From Bacteroidales bacterium UBA2632 (lineage in GTDB: Bacteria; Bacteroidota; Bacteroidia; Bacteroidales; Dysgonomonadaceae): 6,637 nt of DNA. The stretch spans positions 1 through 6,637 of the forward strand of contig DENY01000110.1 in the NCBI GenBank assembly GCA_002359825.1, written 5' to 3'. A program made the translations under genes and the position numbers. The number at the start of each line of letters is the position of its first letter. Position 1 is the first letter of the stretch. Below the pieces are notes generated by a model. The model ran no database searches. It was not told the DNA's origin and worked only from the letters and a program-made list of their open reading frames with translations. Of the stretch, positions 1 through 3,800 are shown one piece after another.

Positions 1-87
1 TTCTTTGGACTTAATCTGTTCCTCTTTGAGAAGAAGTTGTATTTTAAGGAGAGCAATTTGCTGTTCTAATTGTTGTATCATTTCCAT
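1..87 (-). CDS. tnpC: IS66 transposase TnpC, N-terminal fragment (cut by window edge)
   Basis: This is the first 29 codons of the large transposase of the IS66 element; the rest lies outside the window. The ATG at 87-85 opens a frame beginning M-E-M-I-Q-Q-L-E-Q-Q and continuing rich in Leu, Gln, Lys and Glu. That is the amphipathic, coiled-coil-like start typical of IS66 TnpC proteins. It follows tnpB by 48 bases in the same orientation, the usual tnpB-tnpC order. The catalytic DDE region cannot be seen. The assignment rests on position behind tnpB and on the coiled-coil start, not on a diagnostic motif. Whether the full gene is intact cannot be judged. Confidence 0.8.
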   Translation of the reverse strand, partial: MEMIQQLEQQIALLKIQLLLKEEQIKSKE

Positions 88-135
88 TGTTTTACTGTAT
101 AAAGATACTAATATTCAATGGAATACACAAGGGTT

Positions 136-483
136 TTATTGTAAATTATATCGCTTTCTGCGTTTTATTTTTGGGTTGATTCCTTCCATAAATAGCACTA
201 ATTCATCCCAGCGGACTGTACGAAAACCAACACCATCCTTGATAAATATTTTATGACTAATACGTCCACTTTCCATCCGTTTGTAATAGATTACAAAACC
301 TCCTCGCTCCCAATGTAACAACTTCATTGTGGTTCGAGTTTTGTTCAAAAACACATAGACATCTCCATTGGTAGGACTCAAAGAAAGGTGACGAATCAAA
401 CCACACAACCCATCTACACCTTTGCGTAAATCTACACCTTGCAGGCACACTACATAACGATTATTCTCATTCAAACTAAACAT
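136..483 (-). CDS. tnpB: IS66 accessory protein TnpB (IS66 Orf2-like)
   Basis: The 115-residue product matches the IS66 Orf2-like family, which is needed together with TnpC for transposition of IS66 elements but whose biochemical role is not settled. Visible family marks are the start M-F-S-L-N-E-N, the V-D-L-R-K-G-V-D-G-L block at residues 17-26, the G-D-V-Y-V-F stretch at 40-45 and the K-L-L-H-W-E-R-G-G-F-V-I-Y-Y-K-R block at 54-69. The C-terminus is basic (K-I-K-R-R-K-R). Length is normal for the family, and the frame is clean from ATG at 483 to TAA at 136, so the gene appears intact. The bases before the ATG are A-rich (AAAAAGAT) without a strong Shine-Dalgarno, as is common in Bacteroidota. 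It is the first gene of the element on this side and is followed by tnpC. Confidence 0.95.
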   Translation of the reverse strand: MFSLNENNRYVVCLQGVDLRKGVDGLCGLIRHLSLSPTNGDVYVFLNKTRTTMKLLHWERGGFVIYYKRMESGRISHKIFIKDGVGFRTVRWDELVLFMEGINPKIKRRKRYNLQ

Positions 484-491
484 ATCTTTTT

Positions 492-536
492 GACGGCAAA
501 GATCAGCTAATCTGATTCTATTGACAAGACGGCAAA
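492..536. repeat. 9-bp direct repeats in the IS66 end region
   Basis: The sequence gacggcaaa occurs at 492-500 and again at 528-536, 36 bases apart, in the short stretch between the element terminus and tnpB. Between the copies is a small inverted repeat, ATCAG and CTGAT around a 5-base loop (502-516). Repeats just inside an IS terminus are often transposase-binding sites; that role is inferred here. Confidence 0.5.
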
Positions 537-546
537 ATTGGGATGC

Positions 547-840
547 TTACGTTTCTTTAGGTACATCATTCAAACTGCTTAATTTGAGTTCGATTAATAA
601 ATCTGCAAAAGCTTGATTTGTGGGAGCAAAGACAGTAAATGAAGCTGTATTATTTTCCAAAGCTTTGTCAAGTCCAGTAATGGATAAAGCCTTAACTAAA
701 GAAGAGAAATTAGGATCGCTTTTAGCAACATCAACTATTGTTGAATTCGTTGGTTTATTGTTGTCGTCATCACTACATGCTACGAATGCAATAGTTGATA
801 TGAGCAATAATGATAAGAATAATAATTTAAATTTTTTCAT
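547..840 (-). pseudogene. FAS1 (fasciclin) domain surface lipoprotein, truncated by IS66
   Basis: This is the 5' part of a gene for a lipid-anchored FAS1-domain protein, a family generally linked to adhesion or cell-surface functions. Residues 1-21 form a signal peptide with a basic start (M-K-K-F-K) and hydrophobic core, ending in a lipobox with V-A-C and the lipid-carrying Cys at 22. The next residues, S-D-D-D (23-26), match the acidic export signal that directs Bacteroidota lipoproteins to the outer face of the outer membrane. The FAS1 domain starts near residue 34 (T-I-V-D-V-A) and contains the conserved H1-type motif T-V-F-A-P-T-N-Q-A-F (69-78). The frame breaks off after V-P-K-E-T, where family members normally continue with L..vL.yHv and the second half of the fold. 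The TAA stop lies in the first bases of the IS66 element, so about half the domain is missing and the product is probably non-functional. The remainder would lie beyond the far end of the element, outside the window. Confidence 0.9.
551..558. repeat. predicted 8-bp target-site duplication of the IS66 element
   Basis: The 8 bases outside the inferred IS66 terminus read gtttcttt. IS66 elements typically duplicate 8 bp on insertion, so this is the expected right-hand copy. The left-hand copy lies outside the window, so the duplication itself is not shown. Confidence 0.4.
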
Positions 841-1109
841 TGCGTTTGAGTTTTAATTTAGATTGATTTTAAATAAGAACAAACAAAAAACACGTCTACG
901 CTATATTTTGTTCATCTTTATAGGCTATTTATTAAACAGCAAAAGCTCTCCTTTTTATGCTTTCCTGTAAATAAAGGATATGCAGGCATATTAAAATCCA
1001 ATGAAATTAAAACTTTAACAGAATAATATTCCAAACATATTTTTCGAGTAGAAAGAGAAGTATTAAAAAAATAAAAACCCCATTCAAAAACGTCCTATAA
1101 AACCCTACC
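841..1109. other. AT-rich intergenic region upstream of the FAS1 gene
   Basis: These 269 bases separate the FAS1 gene start from the long hairpin at 1110-1159 and contain no convincing reading frame or RNA gene. As the 5' side of the FAS1 gene, the stretch should carry its promoter and leader. The only exact minus-strand TAnnTTTG match I found is TATGTTTG (1039 to 1032), which would leave a leader of roughly 185 bases and has no visible TTTG -33 partner. I see nothing else in it. Confidence 0.6.
1032..1039 (-). promoter_or_regulatory. possible -7 box for the FAS1 lipoprotein gene
   Basis: On the minus strand, TATGTTTG matches the Bacteroidota -7 consensus TAnnTTTG and points toward the FAS1 gene about 190 bases away. 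No -33 TTTG is evident at the expected distance, and such an 8-mer pattern can occur by chance in AT-rich DNA. Confidence 0.25.
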
Positions 1110-1159
1110 ATACAAAAAAAACGATTTACACTTTTGACGTGTAAATCGTTTTTTTGTAT
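1110..1159. terminator. long bidirectional rho-independent terminator after nqrF
   Basis: An almost perfect hairpin of about 21 pairs: the left arm (1110-1131) ends in cgatttacac, the right arm (1139-1159) begins gtgtaaatcg, and the loop is ttttgac. The arms continue into a run of eight A on the left and seven T on the right, so each strand has a G/C-containing stem followed by a T-tract. It lies 22 bases past the nqrF stop, where an operon terminator is expected, and separates nqrF from the FAS1 gene. Confidence 0.85.
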
Positions 1160-1181
1160 CTGAAAAGAATTATTTTAATTA

Positions 1182-1292
1182 TTATCCAAAATCGTCAAAT
1201 AATAACATTTCTGCTGGTACACCAAGATTGTCAAGCATGCCTTTAACAGCATTTGCCATTGGTCCAGGACCACACATGTAGTACTCAATTTC
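1182..1292 (-). pseudogene. nqrF: 3' end of nqrF, Na+-translocating NADH:quinone reductase subunit F (severed)
   Basis: Thirty-six codons plus TAA read [12 protein letters not shown], then [14 protein letters not shown], and end F-D-D-F-G. The Y-Y-M-C-G-P-x-x-M block is the NADH-binding loop of ferredoxin-reductase-like proteins, and the LGVP-to-FDDFG ending is characteristic of NqrF. NqrF is the subunit of the membrane Na+-NQR complex that oxidises NADH through FAD and a 2Fe-2S centre; those N-terminal domains (family length about 400-430 residues) are missing. The frame runs into the IS1634 end and is closed upstream by TAG at 1317-1319 inside the element. The residues before the fragment (A-L-S-K-S-G) do not resemble the usual H-E-A-P-E-D, so I place the host-IS boundary around 1289-1294. 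No other nqrF sequence is seen beyond the element. Confidence 0.87.
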
Positions 1293-1306
1293 TCCTGACT
1301 TCGACA
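1289..1306 (+). repeat. left terminal inverted repeat of the IS1634 element
   Basis: Reads tttctcctgacttcgaca and is the exact reverse complement of 2961-2978. The match stops at both sides (next bases a versus t outside, a versus c inside). The outer bases overlap the last legible nqrF codons, so the true end may be a few bases to the right. Confidence 0.8.
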
Positions 1307-1311
1307 ATGCG

Positions 1312-2859
1312 TCACCCTAAATAATTTTCCCAGAACTCTTCATCAAAGAGTTTTGCAATTGATTTATGTTTTGGTGTTAGAAGCAGAGTTTTGGATAACG
1401 TACTTCCGCTACTTGGCAGCTTGACTTTTATTGTTGTTACGGTTTTAGCAATACTCAACACCTTGTCTACACTTAAATTGATATCAGTAGTTTTCAATAT
1501 TCTTTCAAGTTCTTTGTAGACCTTATATGCTACAAAACAAATGCAAACGTGAGCCTCTATGCGTCGTGAAGTAAAGTGGAACATAGGACGCATTTCCAGT
1601 GTTCCTTTAGTTACACGATAAGCTCGCTCTATTACCCACAATCCATTATACTGCTCGTAAACTTCTTTTGCTGGAAGTGTTGTATTAGTAATGTACCCTT
1701 TCAACCCATCCCATCTTTCATCATCTTTAATTTTCTCTTGATTGATTCTAACCTTTACATTATCTGCAATTTCTAAGAACTTATTATAGCCCCGCTTATT
1801 TAGATTCTCTTTAGTGATATTCCCACTCTTAAATGCTTTCTGCAACCGTTTTACGCCTTTTTCTCTATTGTATTTATCTTTTTTATCTCTATTAGTTGAG
1901 TAGCCAATAATCAATCTAGTGTTGCCTTTTAATGTTTCATTAAACTCTTCATCCTTCTTTTCTAACGACAGTATCCATTGCTTTACTTTTTCAGTTTCAG
2001 TTTTTATTTTGGCACCGATAATATATTTATAGCCTCCTGATTCTAGGAGAGATATATTTGATTTGTTCATTAATCCAGAATCAGCAACGACAATAAAATC
2101 ATCTAATTTAAAGCGATCTACAAAGTCTTCGACTATGGGAAGCATCGTTCTCCCTTCATATTGTGATCCATTGAAAAGTGAGTATGAAAGGGGATATCCT
2201 TCTTTACTAACAAGTAATCCCAGCACAACTTGAGGTTGACTATGTTTACCATCTTTTGAAAACCCAGCTTCTCGAAGCTCATCACCATGATCAGATTCAA
2301 AATAAAGGGTAGTTACATCATAAAACATCAAGCCAATCTTTCCACCTAAAATTCTTTTTGTATGCTCTACACTTAGCTGTTGTATCCTCTCTTGTTGTGT
2401 GTTATACAATTTATCTAAGTAACGATAAATTTTATGCAGTTGAATATCTTCATCAAAGTAAGACTTTAAATAATCTACTGTTGCCGATTTACTCATTGGT
2501 TGACTTAATCGAGCAATTACCAAATGCTTTAAAATGTCGTCATCTACTGAATCAAAGCCAACTATTTTAAACACTTGATTTAATATCAATTGGGTGCCGT
2601 TTAATAATACTTTTTCCACATTGGAAAGCAAGTATTCAATTACTTGTTTCTCTTCTTGTTCTCTTATAGCTTGATCAAAAAAATCCAGATTGCCACAGTG
2701 AGTTTCAATCCACTTTTGGCCTTCCTGGCATAGTAATTCTATCTCGGCGTTATCACTGCTTATACCAATAGTTACTAGCTCTTTAAAGCCCTTTCGACTT
2801 TTGTCTACAACTACAACGCTAGTTGAACCAGAACGATTTTTCTTTCTGCGAATAAACAT
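1312..2859 (-). CDS. IS1634-family DDE transposase
   Basis: This gene encodes the enzyme that cuts and joins the ends of its own element. From the ATG at 2859 the product is 515 residues, normal for the family, with the typical start [15 protein letters not shown]. The RNase H-like core is complete: first Asp in [10 protein letters not shown] (D181), second in V-V-A-D-S-G-L-M (D260), and Glu in W-V-I-E-R-A-Y-R (E411). The last sits in a Y-x2-R-x3-E-x6-K-like signature (Y404, E411, K418) with Leu at the usual Arg position. An R-P-M-F-H-F-x4-R-I-E-A-H segment follows. A TTG two codons upstream (2865) extends the frame, but it lies within the likely -7 promoter box, and the family begins at the ATG. 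No frameshift or internal stop is present, so the enzyme is probably functional. Confidence 0.95.
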   Translation of the reverse strand: MFIRRKKNRSGSTSVVVVDKSRKGFKELVTIGISSDNAEIELLCQEGQKWIETHCGNLDFFDQAIREQEEKQVIEYLLSNVEKVLLNGTQLILNQVFKIVGFDSVDDDILKHLVIARLSQPMSKSATVDYLKSYFDEDIQLHKIYRYLDKLYNTQQERIQQLSVEHTKRILGGKIGLMFYDVTTLYFESDHGDELREAGFSKDGKHSQPQVVLGLLVSKEGYPLSYSLFNGSQYEGRTMLPIVEDFVDRFKLDDFIVVADSGLMNKSNISLLESGGYKYIIGAKIKTETEKVKQWILSLEKKDEEFNETLKGNTRLIIGYSTNRDKKDKYNREKGVKRLQKAFKSGNITKENLNKRGYNKFLEIADNVKVRINQEKIKDDERWDGLKGYITNTTLPAKEVYEQYNGLWVIERAYRVTKGTLEMRPMFHFTSRRIEAHVCICFVAYKVYKELERILKTTDINLSVDKVLSIAKTVTTIKVKLPSSGSTLSKTLLLTPKHKSIAKLFDEEFWENYLG

Positions 2860-2862
2860 ACA

Positions 2863-2897
2863 CAAAAATACATATATTTATGCTTGCGTCACCCAAA
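2863..2897 (-). promoter_or_regulatory. promoter of the IS1634 transposase, -33 inside a palindrome loop
   Basis: On the minus strand a -7 box TATTTTTG (2870 to 2863) fits TAnnTTTG exactly and ends three bases before the ATG at 2859. TTTG at 2897-2894 lies 23 bases upstream, a plausible -33 element. If transcription starts a few bases past the box, the message begins at or beside the start codon and has essentially no leader. Confidence 0.6.
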
Positions 2898-2907
2898 CGG
2901 GTGATGC
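2886..2907. promoter_or_regulatory. operator-like palindrome near the IS1634 right end
   Basis: Two 9-base arms, gcgtcaccc (2886-2894) and gggtgatgc (2899-2907), pair with a single G-T wobble around the loop aaac. The loop and arm carry the TTTG proposed as the transposase -33 element. A copy of the arm, TGCGTCACCC, also lies just inside the left terminal repeat (1308-1317). Binding by the transposase to both places, giving end recognition and self-repression, is an inference. Confidence 0.55.
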
Positions 2908-2960
2908 AAAAATCATATACAACTGAAAAACAGGTGTTTATTAAAAAGTAAATTTAGAGG

Positions 2961-2978
2961 TGTCGAAGTCAGGAGAAA
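2961..2978 (-). repeat. right terminal inverted repeat of the IS1634 element
   Basis: Reads tgtcgaagtcaggagaaa on the plus strand and pairs over all 18 bases with 1289-1306. Its outer five bases are also part of the left arm of the hairpin at 2974-3006. Confidence 0.8.
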
Positions 2979-3006
2979 AGCAATGCCTTAATGGTGTTGC
3001 TTTTCT
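2974..3006 (+). terminator. orphan hairpin, terminator-like, at the IS1634 right edge
   Basis: The arms agaaaagcaa (2974-2983) and ttgcttttct (2997-3006) pair perfectly. The inner bases add CC/GG pairs plus wobbles around a loop centred on ttaat, and gttttt follows on the plus strand. This looks like a rho-independent terminator for plus-strand transcription arriving from the left, yet no plus-strand gene precedes it. Five bases of the left arm belong to the IS terminal repeat. Confidence 0.6.
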
Positions 3007-3058
3007 GTTTTTCGCACAATGAATTTATTAAATAATCTGTTTTCTGCCTAAATCATTG

Positions 3059-3066
3059 TATTTTTG
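3059..3066 (+). promoter_or_regulatory. -7 promoter box directly in front of yigZ
   Basis: TATTTTTG matches the Bacteroidota -7 consensus TAnnTTTG and ends five bases before the ATG at 3072. No clear TTTG -33 box is seen (the region 3037-3047 reads ctgttttctgc). With this spacing the transcript would start within a few bases of the ATG. Confidence 0.5.
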
Positions 3067-3071
3067 TATTT

Positions 3072-3686
3072 ATGGATGATAGTTACAAAACCATAGAGAA
3101 GACAGCCGAGGGATACATTACTGAGCGGAAAAGTAAATTCATATCTTATGTTATTCCTGTTGAAACCGAAGATGATGTGAAAACTATATTAGAGGAATAC
3201 AGAAAGAAATACTACAATGCACGCCATGTTTGTTGGGCATATATGTTGGGACCAACACGTGAAGACTACCGATCTAACGATGATGGTGAACCATCGGGTA
3301 CAGCTGGTCGTCCCATTCTGGGGCAAATAAACTCTTTTGGTCTTACCAATGTTTTAATTCTTATAGCTAGATATTTTGGCGGGACCCTGTTGGGAACAGG
3401 CGGTTTGGTAAGGGCATACAAAGAAGCTGCTGCGGCTGCTATAGAAAATGCCAAGATTGTTGAGAAAACCGTTGACGATTCATTTATTTTGCATTTTGAT
3501 TATCCATTGTTGAATGAAGTAATGCGAGTATTGAATCTGTTTGAATCAGCTAAATGGACACAAAACTTTACTGAAACTTGCGAAATGGAAATAACTATTC
3601 GTCAATCTTTATCCAAACAGCTTGCTCAATCATTGTCTGCAATCTACGGTGTAACAGTGACAGAGAGCATTGATAATGAGGGGTGA
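3072..3686 (+). CDS. yigZ: YigZ/IMPACT family protein (UPF0029, DUF1949)
   Basis: The 204-residue product has the usual length and two-domain layout of bacterial YigZ proteins. The N-terminal IMPACT/UPF0029 domain (about residues 15-125) contains K-S-K-F (20-23), the signature N-D-D-G-E-P-S-G-T-A-G-R-P-I-L (69-83) and the glycine-rich R-Y-F-G-G-T-L-L-G-T-G-G-L-V-R-A-Y (100-116). Residues 137-199 fit the DUF1949 domain, which has an EF-G domain-like fold. The eukaryotic relative IMPACT binds GCN1 and damps GCN2 kinase; the bacterial role is not established, though a link to translation or nucleic-acid binding has been proposed from structures. No signal peptide or membrane segment is seen, so it should be cytoplasmic. 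The ATG is chosen because the family begins with a short M-x-x-x-Y-x-T-I-like segment here. The gene seems intact and is transcribed away from the IS1634 element. Confidence 0.94.
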   Translation: MDDSYKTIEKTAEGYITERKSKFISYVIPVETEDDVKTILEEYRKKYYNARHVCWAYMLGPTREDYRSNDDGEPSGTAGRPILGQINSFGLTNVLILIARYFGGTLLGTGGLVRAYKEAAAAAIENAKIVEKTVDDSFILHFDYPLLNEVMRVLNLFESAKWTQNFTETCEMEITIRQSLSKQLAQSLSAIYGVTVTESIDNEG

Positions 3687-3742
3687 TAATTTCATTTAAC
3701 AACAAATTACTTCAAATAATCGCAATAGTAAGACAAAATTAG

Positions 3743-3750
3743 TACTTTTG
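3743..3750 (+). promoter_or_regulatory. topA promoter (-7 box)
   Basis: TACTTTTG, followed by CCC, is a close match to the Bacteroidota TAnnTTTG -7 element. It lies 50 bases before the topA ATG and predicts a leader of roughly 45-48 bases. A matching -33 TTTG is not evident. No terminator hairpin separates yigZ from topA, so read-through from yigZ may also contribute. Confidence 0.6.
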
Positions 3751-3800
3751 CCCACTGAAATATTTCATTATAATACGTTTAGACTAAATAGAGAAAGCAT

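Larger units (their letters stand above)
1..550 (-). mobile_element. IS66-family insertion sequence, one end (partial)
   Basis: This is one end of an IS66-family element, running from its terminus at about 550 leftward out of the window. It carries tnpB (136-483) and the first codons of tnpC (1-87). On the minus strand the terminus begins GTAAGC, in keeping with the GTAA-type ends I know for this family. The end falls inside a FAS1 lipoprotein gene. IS66 elements usually make 8-bp target duplications, so positions 551-558 (gtttcttt) are the expected copy on this side; the partner lies outside the window. The 67 bases between the terminus and tnpB hold a 9-bp direct repeat (gacggcaaa at 492-500 and 528-536) and an inverted repeat, ATCAG-CTAAT-CTGAT (502-516), which may be transposase-binding sites. 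There is no room for a tnpA gene before tnpB. The family call is secure; the exact end base is inferred. Confidence 0.88.
1289..2978 (-). mobile_element. complete IS1634-family insertion sequence (about 1.69 kb)
   Basis: One transposase gene fills the element. The outermost repeats are an 18-bp perfect inverted pair, tttctcctgacttcgaca at 1289-1306 and its reverse complement at 2961-2978, which I take as the terminal repeats. One base inside the left repeat is TGCGTCACCC (1308-1317), which also encodes the transposase stop codon. The same 10-mer recurs at 2885-2894 near the other end, next to an inverted, one-mismatch copy (2899-2908). An alternative reading puts the ends at those inner copies (1308-2908); the longer perfect repeat makes this less likely. 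No direct target duplication is visible with either choice: the flanks are gtactcaa on the left and agcaatgc on the right. Transposase and both ends look intact, so the copy may be active. Confidence 0.85.

Noticed and set aside
5..256. Plus-strand frame of 83 residues at the left edge
   Set aside because: It runs antisense to the IS66 tnpC start and tnpB end and has Cys/Arg-rich, non-protein-like composition.
620..856. Plus-strand frame opposite the FAS1 gene
   Set aside because: The minus strand has a convincing lipoprotein signal and FAS1 motif; the plus frame has no family features.
1110..1159. CRISPR-like or attachment-site repeat
   Set aside because: There is a single inverted repeat with A/T tracts, which fits a terminator; no repeat-spacer series and no integrase gene are present.
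2358..2570. Plus-strand 70-residue frame inside the transposase gene
   Set aside because: It is antisense to an intact, conserved transposase frame and shows no domain or start signal.
2860..2865. TTG start giving a 517-residue transposase
   Set aside because: The TTG lies inside the TATTTTTG -7 box, and the family N-terminus M-F-x-R-R-K-K-N starts at the ATG at 2859.
1308..2908. IS1634 element limited to the inner TGCGTCACCC copies
   Set aside because: A longer, perfect 18-bp inverted pair lies outside them, and the inner match has a mismatch. Kept as an alternative, not the main call.
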